A DNA stretch of 22,669 nucleotides from Stramenopiles sp. TOSAG23-2 (Eukaryota > Sar). The notes under the pieces were generated by a model that did no database searches, was not told where the DNA came from, and was given only the letters and a program-made list of their open reading frames with translations. Positions 8,495-18,100 of this stretch are shown piece after piece (positions within the stretch are counted from its first letter, which is position 1; every line of letters begins with the position of its first letter). The stretch is from assembly GCA_900128395.1 (NCBI GenBank), contig LT649506.1, forward strand, positions 1 to 22,669. Direction: 5' to 3'. Both the position numbers and the translations under genes were made by a program.

Positions 8495-9044
8495 AATGTA
8501 TTAATATATATATATATAATATTCTTTAATTTCTCTGGTCTTACTTGTTGTTTTCTCTTTTAGCTTTTGTTATATACCTTTTTGCATTTCCCATTCTCTG
8601 TTTCTTTGTTTTGTTGATACGAACAGAAAATAGAACAATATGTACATATATGTTGGACATAAAAAACCGGAGAACCAACAACAACAACAACAAAAAAAGA
8701 TCTTTTTTTATTGAATCCCCTCACATATTTACCTTAATTATATATTCTAATTCACCCTTCAAGTATAAATGTACTAATGCAAGCTGGCAAGTTCGATCCT
8801 ATTTTAGATGCTATCACCTGTGTAACCTGCATTGTACTGATATCCTTTGATAGGGTAATATAGTTATAGTATTTGATGAACGTTGGTATATCTTCTCCGC
8901 GCGGATCTACATATATTCTAGAAATATACTAAATATAAATTTATGTAGAGGTAGAGATATACAAGATAGAATTGGAAAGTATATATATATATATATATAT
9001 GTTGGAAAAAAATTACCTTTTTGTATATTGTTGAAAGCGTGATC
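8495..9044. other. Divergent promoter region between the GST and Mps1 genes
   Basis: This 550-bp spacer must hold promoters for both genes. Visible are a TATA-like sequence for the GST, an (AAC)n run (about 8676-8692) and an (AT)10 run (8981-9000) some 45 bases before the kinase ATG. No RNA gene was recognised. A frame open from 8545 to 8850 looks non-coding. Confidence 0.6.
8571..8577 (-). promoter_or_regulatory. TATA-like element of the GST gene
   Basis: On the minus strand the sequence reads GGTATATAAC, about 77 bases before the GST start codon. It is the best TATA-like match there, but AT-rich spacers give many chance matches. Confidence 0.25.
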
Positions 9045-11552
9045 ATGGATATATATATTGATAAAGAAAATCCAGGTGGAATGCGACATACCTTGAAGCG
9101 AAAAAAGAAAGGATTGTCCGTGCGAAAAAGAGCATTGCAAACATTGGAAGAGACGAACATATCAACAATTATTGGGAAAGAAGAAACGATAGTAAAACAA
9201 CATGAAAAAGACGTAGAAGGAAACAATGAAAATCAAAATATTAATATATCCAATCGATCTAAAAACGAAATGAAGAAGAACCAACAAAAATTGAAAAGTA
9301 AAAATACCGCAACGCCGGTAGCAAATGGTAATAAGGCAGCTGGTAAACCGAAACTAACAAAATTTAAAATGCCTGATTATATTAAAAATTTTGGAAACGG
9401 ACCGTCACGAATGAAAAAAAATACTGTTGCTTTTGGTACCCCAAGAGATAAAGCTTCGAACAATAGTAATAACGGAATTAGCAATAAAAAAAATTCCAAT
9501 ATGACTTCTGTCGAGAAACGAAAATTGTTAACTCGTTTAGGAGGCGCAAAGCGTATTACAAGTGGAAGCAGCAGTAAAAGTAGTAATAACAATACGAATC
9601 ATACCAATACCGAGCAACAAGCAACTTTTGAAAATACAACATCATCAATACTTAATGGATTACAAAATACAACAACAAAACTTGAAGCGATACACGAAGT
9701 TGATAATAACAAGACTTTAAATTCGTTAGGTAGTACAACGTCTCATTCTTCATCATCAAGCGAAAATACAGCGACAAATATAACAAATAGCATTAAGAGT
9801 GAAATAAAGAAAAAATCGACATTGAAAAAAGCAAATACACCTAGCATTACTAGTAGCAGTAACAAAAAAATAACAACGCCCGTAAATATCAAGTTGGACT
9901 ATATAAAAAATTGGGTGCCAGGCAAGAGAACGAAATCAATGACATCATCATCAAACGCTTCTGATAATAATACAAATATTAATAATGTAGAAATGAATAA
10001 TTTGGAAATCAAAAATAAAATTGAAAATAAGAATAATAACAACAGTAATAAGAACAATAACAACAGTAATAACAACAAGAACGATAATAATAAAAAATCA
10101 ACCACTTCAAACAATAATTACGATATCAAACAACAACAGGAGCAAAAGGTAAATGTAGAATTGAATAATAATAGAAATATGAAAAAGAATAATGAAAATG
10201 TCATATCTAATAATAATAATAAAACCAAAAACAATCATTATAAAAAACCATTGAGTAGCAAAAAAGGAAAAGTTGAAGAAAGTAATAAAAATAGAAAAGT
10301 CAGACAAGATTCAAGTAAAAGTAGTACCAGCACCAGCAGCAGCAAAAACACTAAACAACAAAGCAAGGAAATATCATTCAACACTGTTATGACTTCTAAG
10401 AATATTGTTAGTGTTTCTGGTCGAAATTACATGCGTTTGGAACAGATTGGTCGAGGTGGATCTTCAAAAGTATATAAAGTTTTGGGTAATGATATGAAAA
10501 TTTACGCTTTAAAACGTATACGACCACAGCGCATGAATAGAAAAACGTTAAGTATCTTTCAAAACGAAATTAATTTAATGGTAGCATTGAAAGGGAAACC
10601 AAATATTATTCAATTAATCGATGCTGAAATCAATATGGAAAAAAAATGCATTTACATGGTTATGGAAATGGGAGATATTGATTTAAACCATTTGTTAAAA
10701 AAGAGGAAAGAAGAGGCATCGAATGTATCTGTCGCTTCAAACGAAAATTTTGTACGAATTACATGGCAACAAATGCTTGAAGCTGTTCATACGATTCATC
10801 AAAACAGAATCGTGCATAGTGATTTAAAACCTGCAAATTTTTTATGTGTTAAAGGTGTGTTGAAACTTATTGATTTTGGAATTGCAAAAACAATTAATGA
10901 TGATACTGTTAATATTCATCGCGAGTCGCAAATTGGTACTATCAATTACATGAGTCCGGAATCCATAAGTGACACAGGATCACATAGTGGTGCAACACCA
11001 TTTGGTAAACGGAAACAACATATGAAGCTTGGACGTTCAAGTGATATATGGTCACTTGGTTGTATATTATATCAAATGGTTTATGGAAAGACGCCGTTTG
11101 CACATTTAGGTTTGGTACAAAAATTACAAGCAATAACAAATTGTAAATACGAAATTAATTATCCAGATCATCCAAATCCAGCATTAATTAATACTATCAA
11201 AGCATGTTTACAACGTGATCCAAAATTGAGACCGACGATTGATGGACCTAATGGTTTACTTACTAATGAGTTTTTAAATCCAAAAAGCAATATAAATAAT
11301 AACGATGGTGATAATGATATGAAGAAAGAAAACAATGCATCGGTACATGTTACAAGTACGAAAATTGATTTAGAAAATATGAGTGATTTAGTAGATGGAT
11401 TATTAGATTTAGGCCATCGCTTAGGCGCAACAAAAAATGAACGCGATAAAAGAGTACGAGAAAAGCTAGCGTTGGAATTATACAATCAATTTAAAAAAGG
11501 CAAACCATTTGATTTAGAAGATGCATTGGATAGTGCAGTAAGCAAGCGTTGA
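9045..11552 (+). CDS. Mps1/TTK-type dual-specificity protein kinase
   Basis: An 835-residue protein starting at the ATG at 9045 (A at -3, G at +4); the frame is open slightly further upstream but has no earlier ATG. Residues 1-455 are low complexity, rich in Asn, Ser, Lys and Thr. A KEN motif (residues 7-9, DKENP) and two DYIKN(F/W) motifs (111-116 and 285-290) stand out. The kinase domain spans about 460-755: glycine loop GRGGSSKVY (469), ATP-binding Lys490 (ALKRI), catalytic HSDLKPANF (591-599, Asp593), DFG (610-612) and activation segment SQIGTINYMSPES with Thr632. HSDLKPANF and GT(I/V)NYM(S/P)PE are hallmarks of the Mps1/TTK family, which acts at kinetochores in the spindle-assembly checkpoint. 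About 60 residues after the kinase (DLENMSDLVDGLLDLG onward) form a helical tail of unknown role. Ends in TGA. Confidence 0.92.
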   Translation: MDIYIDKENPGGMRHTLKRKKKGLSVRKRALQTLEETNISTIIGKEETIVKQHEKDVEGNNENQNINISNRSKNEMKKNQQKLKSKNTATPVANGNKAAGKPKLTKFKMPDYIKNFGNGPSRMKKNTVAFGTPRDKASNNSNNGISNKKNSNMTSVEKRKLLTRLGGAKRITSGSSSKSSNNNTNHTNTEQQATFENTTSSILNGLQNTTTKLEAIHEVDNNKTLNSLGSTTSHSSSSSENTATNITNSIKSEIKKKSTLKKANTPSITSSSNKKITTPVNIKLDYIKNWVPGKRTKSMTSSSNASDNNTNINNVEMNNLEIKNKIENKNNNNSNKNNNNSNNNKNDNNKKSTTSNNNYDIKQQQEQKVNVELNNNRNMKKNNENVISNNNNKTKNNHYKKPLSSKKGKVEESNKNRKVRQDSSKSSTSTSSSKNTKQQSKEISFNTVMTSKNIVSVSGRNYMRLEQIGRGGSSKVYKVLGNDMKIYALKRIRPQRMNRKTLSIFQNEINLMVALKGKPNIIQLIDAEINMEKKCIYMVMEMGDIDLNHLLKKRKEEASNVSVASNENFVRITWQQMLEAVHTIHQNRIVHSDLKPANFLCVKGVLKLIDFGIAKTINDDTVNIHRESQIGTINYMSPESISDTGSHSGATPFGKRKQHMKLGRSSDIWSLGCILYQMVYGKTPFAHLGLVQKLQAITNCKYEINYPDHPNPALINTIKACLQRDPKLRPTIDGPNGLLTNEFLNPKSNINNNDGDNDMKKENNASVHVTSTKIDLENMSDLVDGLLDLGHRLGATKNERDKRVREKLALELYNQFKKGKPFDLEDALDSAVSKR

Positions 11553-12170
11553 GAATGTGTGTAAAATACATGTGTTTTTATGTCACGAAGAGGAAGAGAG
11601 AGAGAGAGAGTAAAAAAAAACCATTTTTGCATATATCATATAATATGTACATCTAATGGTGATATCAAATATGATATTATGATATTATGATATATATATT
11701 AATATAATTTTGGAATTTTTATACGAGCTCGTTATCATAATATTTTTGTAACATGATATCATATTATCATATGCATATTATACACTAGAAAAATATTGAC
11801 ACACCGTAAAAAAGAATATTTTTTCAAAACACTAAAAAACGTTTATTATAAAAAATATATTATGTTATTTTATACCAACAAGATACAAACCACACACACA
11901 CACACACAACAACAATTTTCCACCTTTTGTTTTTTAAAAACACATCGTATCAATTTCAGAACAATTTAACGCAAGCCGGGACACATAACGATCTCCTAGT
12001 CAACTCTCTCCCAAGAGGATACTATCTTGCATTTAATTTGTAAGGGAATCACCCCTTACCTTCCATCATACAATATTAAAACAAAAAGAAAAGTTGCAAC
12101 GTATGAATGTACAATAATGTACATAAACATTTTCTACCATTTCAACCGCATAATTGCTATATTTCAATAT
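11553..12170. other. Spacer between the convergent Mps1 and RPS2 genes
   Basis: The 618-bp spacer contains (AG)8 at 11595-11610, three tandem 8-mers of ATGATATT type (11671-11694), the palindrome ATGATATCAT (11753-11762), (CA)9 at 11891-11908, and then a GC-enriched block (11971-12060) described separately. Both genes end into this region, so it should contain their polyadenylation sites. Confidence 0.65.
11971..12060. ncRNA. GC-enriched island, possible structured RNA or 3' UTR element
   Basis: By hand count about 46% of these 90 bases are G or C, against roughly 20-25% on either side. GCAAG (11971-11975) can pair with CTTGC (12026-12030), and GTAAGGG (12040-12046) pairs with CCCTTAC (12053-12059) over a 6-nt loop. 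No known RNA family was recognised. On the minus strand it would lie 110-200 nt past the RPS2 stop, so an extended RPS2 3' UTR is an alternative. Confidence 0.25.
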
Positions 12171-13028
12171 TTAATAACGATTACGGCGGCCTTCACCTTT
12201 ACCAGAGTCCAATTGTTTTGTTGATTTTACGAAAAAATCAGAGAATGTTTGCATTGGTGAGTCTGCTAATGGTTTGTCCTCCCACAAATCTGGTGATAAG
12301 TATGAGTACGTTTTTTGTAATGCACCAAAAATTGCTTTAATGAAATTACCAGTTGTACGGGTGTGACCAACAGAGGATGAATAACAATCATTGATACCAG
12401 CCATATTTAATAATTTTTTGGATGCAGGTGCACAAACCAAACCAGTACCACGAGGTGCTGGAATTAATCGTACACGTACGGAACCACATTTTGCACTAAC
12501 TTTACATGGTACAGTGTGTGGTAAACCAATACGGGAACCCCAGTAACCACGACGTACTGGTGATACATTGATTTTTGCAGCAATGATTGCACCGCGGATA
12601 GCATCTGCAACTTCTTTACCAACTTTCATGCCAAGACCTAAATGACCATCGTTGTCACCTACAGCAACAAAAGCTTGGAAGCGTGTACGCTGACCAGCAG
12701 TTGTTTGTTTTTGTACTGGCATAATTTGCATAACTTCATCAACCATTTTCTCTTTCATGAAGTAATCAATGATTTGGAATTCTTTGATTGGGATACTGAA
12801 AAGGTAAATTTCTTCAAGAGATTTGATTTTTCCAGCTTTGACTAAACGTCCAAGTTTAGTTACTGGTGTCCATTCGTCACGGTCTTTACCGCCACCACGT
12901 CCACGTCCTCTACCACGTCCTCTACCACGTCCGCGTCCTCTTCCACGTCCGCGTCCACGTCCACGTCCAAAGCCACCACGGCCACCTTCTCCAGTCTCTG
13001 CTGGTGCATTATTTTGTTCTTCTGCCAT
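12171..13028 (-). CDS. RPS2: 40S ribosomal protein S2 (uS5)
   Basis: A 285-residue protein with the full eukaryotic uS5 architecture. An N-terminal Arg-Gly tail (12 consecutive GR dipeptides, about residues 21-44) is followed by [17 protein letters not shown] and [20 protein letters not shown]. The double-stranded-RNA-binding-like S5 N-domain carries [18 protein letters not shown] and [19 protein letters not shown]. The S5 C-domain carries [16 protein letters not shown] and [16 protein letters not shown], then [13 protein letters not shown]. It is part of the small-subunit shoulder near the mRNA entry channel and is needed for decoding accuracy. The RG tail is a classical substrate of arginine methyltransferases. 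Length matches the human protein (293). There are no introns. Codon choice is more restricted than in neighbouring genes (cgt for Arg, ggt and gga for Gly), as expected for a highly expressed gene. Confidence 0.98.
   Translation of the reverse strand: MAEEQNNAPAETGEGGRGGFGRGRGRGRGRGRGRGRGRGRGRGRGGGKDRDEWTPVTKLGRLVKAGKIKSLEEIYLFSIPIKEFQIIDYFMKEKMVDEVMQIMPVQKQTTAGQRTRFQAFVAVGDNDGHLGLGMKVGKEVADAIRGAIIAAKINVSPVRRGYWGSRIGLPHTVPCKVSAKCGSVRVRLIPAPRGTGLVCAPASKKLLNMAGINDCYSSSVGHTRTTGNFIKAIFGALQKTYSYLSPDLWEDKPLADSPMQTFSDFFVKSTKQLDSGKGEGRRNRY
12899..12972 (-). repeat. In-frame repeat encoding the Arg-Gly tail of RPS2
   Basis: Alternating Arg and Gly codons make a locally GC-rich six-base quasi-repeat with cgt, cgc and aga variants for Arg. 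Such arrays can change length by slippage. The reading frame is intact. Confidence 0.8.
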
Positions 13029-13076
13029 CTTTTTTCTTTTTTAATAAATTTGATTTGTTTTTTGTTGGGAGATGTT

Positions 13077-13085
13077 TTTTATATA
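13077..13085 (-). promoter_or_regulatory. TATA-like element of RPS2
   Basis: On the minus strand TATATAAAA lies about 50 bases before the RPS2 start codon, followed by an A-rich leader. Position and sequence fit a TATA box, but the local AT repeats weaken the case. Confidence 0.3.
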
Positions 13086-13250
13086 ATATAATATATATAT
13101 CTATCTATCTATCTTTCTGTTGATCTATTGCTCTTTCATGTATATCTTTAAATATATAGTATATATACTTTCATAATTTATGTATTTCTAAATGATTTTG
13201 TATTGTAAGTGGTACATATATGTATATGATAGGTAGAAGTTCTAAATATT

Positions 13251-13380
13251 TGGGCTGGCCACTGGCTGGGAACTGATCTAGTGGAATAGGATGTCAATAC
13301 CATTGATGTTCCTCCGTGGTTTTCATATAGAAATACCAGGGGTATAGAATACCACTGATCACACCAGCCGCCTGGTATGT
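13251..13380. ncRNA. GC-rich foldback, candidate structured RNA
   Basis: About 48% G+C by hand count in very AT-rich surroundings. GGCTGG (13264-13269) pairs with CCAGCC (13364-13369), TGATC (13274-13278) with GATCA (13357-13361), and AGTGG (13280-13284) with CCACT (13352-13356). This gives 16 bp in three nearly contiguous blocks enclosing about 67 nt. Inside, GGTAT (13341-13345) pairs with ATACC (13349-13353), an alternative to the innermost block, and TCAAT with ATTGA around 13294-13306. ATACCAGG (13333-13340) and CCTGGTAT (13371-13378) offer a competing stem. No known family was recognised. An inverted-repeat mobile element remnant is the main alternative. Confidence 0.35.
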
Positions 13381-13841
13381 CGTTGAATGAAGAAGATACA
13401 ACACCCGATCTACGAGTATTGCTGATGTACGTAGTGCTGTGGCTTTTAAAAGCACTTAAAATATTAAAGTAGTAGCTCCTCAGCTAGCTCCTAGTCGGCT
13501 GTTTATTATAAGCTCAGCACCTCTATTTTACCTCGATCGATCGATCTCCTCTTCTATTTATGCGGTCAGATTGTTGTATTACATCTTGAGAGAGAGAGAG
13601 AGAGACAGTTTTTACACACAAAGATAAACAATATGTACGTGTACGCTTAAAGATACACTGTACGTATGTCTTTTAACTGTAAAATATACAAAAAATTACA
13701 GACGAAAGGAAAAACTTTTTTTTCTCTTGTTTTCTGTTTTTATATTTCACTCCCTTTTTTAAAAATTTTAATTTCCATAAAATTGAGAACTAGACAAAAA
13801 ATCATCCCCTCTTCTTTTTTCCTATTATAATTTTTCTTGAT

Positions 13842-14561
13842 TTACTTTTGTTCCTCCTTTGGTTCATAACCTTCAGGTGGAACTAATTGTAAATATGCTG
13901 TACCATATGGTAAGAATTCAGCTTGATGGATGTCAGAAACATTTTTTGCATTTTCATATTCATTTGTAATACGTGCAATATCTTCCTCATTTGCATCACG
14001 AATGTGAACAGCTGGATTACCACCCCATACTTGACCAGATGGTATACGTCGTCCTGGTGGAACAACTGAACCTGCCTCAATAATGCAATTTTTTTCAATC
14101 AAGGCACCATCTAATACAACAGCACGTTGACCAATTATACAATTATCCTCGACTACGCACGAGGATAATACTGCACCGTCTAACACGGATACAAAGCTTC
14201 CGATCGTTGTCGATGTTGGAAAACCATCACCACTTTCTTTGCTAACTTGTACAACAACGTTATCACGTATATTCGTATTTGCACCAACTCTGATTTTATT
14301 TGTATCACCACGTAATACAGCACCATACCATACCGATGAACGATCCATCACTTTAACATCACCAATAACCGATGCATTTGGTGCTACAAAAGCATCGACT
14401 GCAACAAATGGCCTTTTATCAAACAAATTCATTAAAGTACGATGCCTGGACCATGATTCCAAGAACGTATAATCACCTTGTGCTCTAGCACCTAAACGAT
14501 CCAACGCTTGACCAGTTTCACGAAATGCTTTACCAAACTCTACACCAAAACGTCTTAACAT
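13842..14561 (-). CDS. Gamma-carbonic-anhydrase-like subunit of mitochondrial complex I, zinc ligands lost
   Basis: A 239-residue left-handed beta-helix protein. The start RETGQALDRLGARAQG and SRHRTLMNLFDKRP is shared with plant mitochondrial gamma-CA proteins; it is basic and fits a mitochondrial targeting region. Hexapeptide repeats follow: VAPNASVIGDVKV, SSVWYGAVLRGD, VGANTNIRDNVVV, IIGQRAVVLDGALIE, RIPSGQVWGGNPAV. In this family trimers form a matrix domain of complex I. The three histidines that bind zinc in active members are absent: VVQV replaces LVHV (Gln105), VLDGAVLSS replaces IGHSAVLHG (Asp128 and Ser133). The spacing of 23 and 28 residues matches the plant enzyme exactly, so this is substitution and not misalignment. 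It is therefore a CAL-type, probably non-catalytic, structural subunit. The conserved Arg of the LRGD segment (Arg84) is retained. Divergent from the C2-domain gene. Confidence 0.94.
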   Translation of the reverse strand: MLRRFGVEFGKAFRETGQALDRLGARAQGDYTFLESWSRHRTLMNLFDKRPFVAVDAFVAPNASVIGDVKVMDRSSVWYGAVLRGDTNKIRVGANTNIRDNVVVQVSKESGDGFPTSTTIGSFVSVLDGAVLSSCVVEDNCIIGQRAVVLDGALIEKNCIIEAGSVVPPGRRIPSGQVWGGNPAVHIRDANEEDIARITNEYENAKNVSDIHQAEFLPYGTAYLQLVPPEGYEPKEEQK

Positions 14562-15191
14562 ATTTATATATATATATATATATTCAGTTATATGTATATA
14601 TCTAAAAAGACAATTGTATGTATATAATATATATATATATATATATTATATCTACCTTGACAAATATATTTGACTAGTAACGGTACATGTGTTTCTAATC
14701 ATCTAATAAATAATATATATATAAATATTCTAAATTAGACTAATATATATGGTGGCTTCATTCATTTTTTTGTTGTGTTGTTGTTGATAAAAAAAAAAAA
14801 TATGCGATGATTTTTTACAAACGCAACTGGCAAACCAAATGATGCTAAATCCATCCTATATTTATAGTGCTATTCCTATACTAAATAAAGATTAAAGATA
14901 TTATTTCGTCGAGGAAGGCACATCGATCACAAAATGTATGGGATAGATAGATATTATTTTTCTAATATTTATTAATAATAGATATAATATATTATTTGGA
15001 AGAGAGATAACATAGATACAATTTTACAACCCATCATCTTTTACCACCTGTGTTCTCTCTTTTTCCTGCTCTCTTTCTCCCAATCCACCTTTTCCACACT
15101 ACAACAATATTTTGAAATTGGTATTTCTGAAATTTTATTGTTATAAAATAGATAATAGTATAGTAAGAAAAATAATATTAATAATTATACC
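14562..15191. other. Divergent promoter region between the gamma-CA-like and C2-domain genes
   Basis: The 630-bp spacer has AT dinucleotide runs close to the gamma-CA start (about 14570-14583 and 14626-14650), an A-run near 14790 and a pyrimidine-rich stretch (about 15040-15100) that lies roughly 90-150 bases before the C2-gene ATG and may mark its transcription start region. No RNA gene or ORF was recognised. Confidence 0.55.
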
Positions 15192-18100
15192 ATGGGTTGT
15201 TGTCAAAATAAAGAGGAAGAAATTAATATTGTAAAAATAAGTGAAAATAAACATGGAAAAGTTGTAACACAAAGTTTTAATAAAAAATTAGACAAAGATA
15301 AGAAGGATCGTTTGAAAAGTCATGCTTCATCTTCAGGTTCAACTGAAGAGCTTATTGATCTCGATATGACGCGGTACATGATACATATATCACATGTAAA
15401 AGGTAGAAATCTTGTACCAAAAGATGTAACGACAAGCGATCCATATGTTGTTTTCAACTGGGATGGAAATGAACAAAAAACAATAGTAAAGAACTATACA
15501 CTTAATCCTGTATGGGAAGATGTTTTTCAATTTTATTTTGAATGCAATGTCTCGGAATTGAAAAATAAAAGATTTTCAATAGATGTTTACGATTATAACA
15601 GCTTAACAAAAGATCAAAGCATCGGGTATCGTAATTTTACATTAGATACAGTTGCTACTGGCCCTATACATTATGATATTTCATTAAAATCGAAAAAAAA
15701 TGCTAGTTATTCTGGCCGTTTAGCATTTAACATAGTGATGAGAGAATATGGTCGTTGGCCGGTTATATTTAAAGGCGTACGCCTTGTAATGAATCATAAT
15801 TTTTTAAACCATACGTTAGATTCAAATAAAAATGCTAGAGATAACGCGGAGGATATAGTAGATATCAAAGCATTTTCCAAACGATCATTTACATTTCAAT
15901 ATGATTTCACGGATCAAGAACATAATTTAATTGCAAATAAATCTCCTATTAAAAAGCAACCCGAGAACCCATTTGGCAATGTGTGGACTATCATATGGAA
16001 AGGAAATGACATTCCAGCTATATTGACTAGCGAGGAAACTTTTGCAGACGTTTTAGGCTCAACGATACGTGTTGTCTTGGTAGATACAAGAACATATTTT
16101 AATAAAAAAATTACGGTACTTGATGATGTATGGGGCCAATGTTGGTTACAAATGAATAAATTATATTCATTCTCAGAAAAAGATAATAAGCAACAGAACA
16201 AACTTGGTAGAAAGACACAGTTTGAAGAGCCTTTGTGGTTTAGAGGGAAGAAAGTAGGTTACATTGAAGGAATTATATCATTTAAAAAAACACCATCTTC
16301 TGCACAACTGGTTAGTGGTGTAATGACGGAGGATGGCGTGAAAACGGCGAGCCCCGTGATTGTTGGAACATTACATAAAGGGTTATTATCCTTTGTTAGA
16401 TCCGGAACGGAAAACAAGGTCCCGAAGGAAGCAAGTACATTAGGTAAATTGCTTGGCAAAATGCCAAAATTAATTCAATATCGTAGAACATATAAAAAAA
16501 ATATACAAAAAGGCAAGTTAAAATATTACAAAGGATTGAAGGATATGCTAAATTTAATACGCCATACACATAAAGATTCAATGATTTCATATATATATGT
16601 AAGCAACGAAGCAAAACAATCAACACAAGAGCTTTTTCTATCGGTTGGAAAATTTATTTTGGATAAGCTTGAAGGGAGAAGTGGTGATTTTGTTGAACAA
16701 CGATTTTTATATCGTATAATACTAGCCATATTTCGTCGTGGCGAAATATGTAATTTAACATTACTAGGCTTTGATCCGGTACAACCAAGTGCATTTGATG
16801 CTGATAATAAATTAATTGATAAGAGAGCGCTCGATATTGTCGTAGTTGCACGAGGACTGCTGATACGTGCATTATCCTATTGTCTATATAAATTGCGTTT
16901 TGAAGGTAAAAGCGACGAAACATTTGCATTTACTTCACATATCATAGCATTATCTATTTTTCGTCTTCCAAAATTTGGTGAATCGTTTGTGCAAAGTATT
17001 TTATCGGTAGATGAAATTGATTTACCATTGTCAGAATGGGAAGGGTCTGGTGGCAGAGTAGCAATTCAAAAGTTATCAACTATAAAACGACGTGGTTCTT
17101 GGAGTAAAGATGGTTCAACAAGAGGATTGACACGAGATCGATCTTTTTTACCAGGATTGCATGGGGACCCGAGTGTATTAGTTTTAGATTGGCAAGGTTT
17201 AGCTGATTATTTAATGGAATATCGTAAAGACGAGATATTAAAACAGAACGAAAAGTTGCCGAAATCTGCAATGGATCCAACCGCAGTGCAAAAAATTATT
17301 TTAAAAAAAATCGACTTGAAAAAAAATGGAAAGACGTATACTTTCTCCGATCAGAAACTGAGGCGTGATGATTTTGAATCAGATGAAGCGTATTCACAAG
17401 CGCAAAAGGAGAGGCGCGTAGAAAAGTTAGAAGCCTCTTGGGTACTACGTATTCATGGTAAAAAGCGTTTATTTTATTTAGTATGTGGAGCGTACATGGA
17501 AGAAATCTTTGATAGAGTTGCTGTTGTTAAAAGTGACATACAATATCATAAGTTTCCATTCTACGCACATATACTGAAAGCATTTTTGTTGGAATTAAAA
17601 GATAAAGATAATCAAGGCGATGCGTTGATACGGTTGAGTCGCACCATGCTGGTATGTCCAGGGGTAATGGATGTTATGGTGAAGATGACATTTAATACGT
17701 GTCATGCGAGAGACTTAACGGAAATATCTGTAGCATTAGCAATGGTCAGATCATGGGTTGTTAGTATGGGCACGTGGCATAATCGAAAATCCTTTAGTGG
17801 ATTCTCTTTAAGAGGTTTAAATCGTATTTCGATGGATACTTCGTTCGATTTTCATTACTTTTTTAGTGCAATTAGAATTTTACTGTCTGCTGGTAATCCA
17901 TCACAAGTAACAGTGAAAGGTGTGGAATTTTTATATTCTATCTGGGATACAATACCGCAGCAACATGCGGAACTGTTGGTGCGACAATTACTTGAAGATG
18001 GCACGTTCGTTGGTTTATTTTTACACTGGGAAAGAGAAGTAAGGCATTTTTTCTCACATTTAGTAGCTTTTCGTATATTGCAAATACAAGGTTGGTCTGG

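Larger units (their letters stand above)
13029..13841. other. Spacer between the RPS2 start and the gamma-CA-like gene end, with a GC-rich block
   Basis: The 813-bp spacer holds the RPS2 promoter (near 13029-13150), a CTAT tetranucleotide run (13101-13114), a GC-enriched foldback (about 13251-13380) continuing as GC-richer DNA to about 13560, CGATCGATCGATC (about 13534-13546) and a (GA)n run (about 13588-13605). Its last 250 bases contain the 3' flank of the minus-strand gamma-CA-like gene. No ORF of note. Confidence 0.6.

Noticed and set aside
8791-8799. GTTCGATCC, resembling a tRNA T-loop/B box
   Set aside because: No acceptor, D or anticodon stem can be built around it on either strand, and no A box lies upstream.
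8545-8850. Plus-strand ORF of 101 residues between the GST and Mps1 genes
   Set aside because: It is hydrophobic, low-complexity sequence lying in a divergent promoter, with no domain.
9021-9044. Upstream extension of the Mps1 frame
   Set aside because: It would need TTG as start; a eukaryotic gene should use the ATG at 9045, which has a good context.
9377-10307. Leucine- and isoleucine-rich minus-strand ORFs
   Set aside because: They are antisense shadows of the Asn/Ser-rich half of the Mps1 kinase.
13365-13447. Short strings like 5S rRNA (CCGCCTGG, and GTGCTGTGGC further on)
   Set aside because: Their spacing is about 60 nt where 5S rRNA has about 9, and the rest of the 5S consensus is absent.
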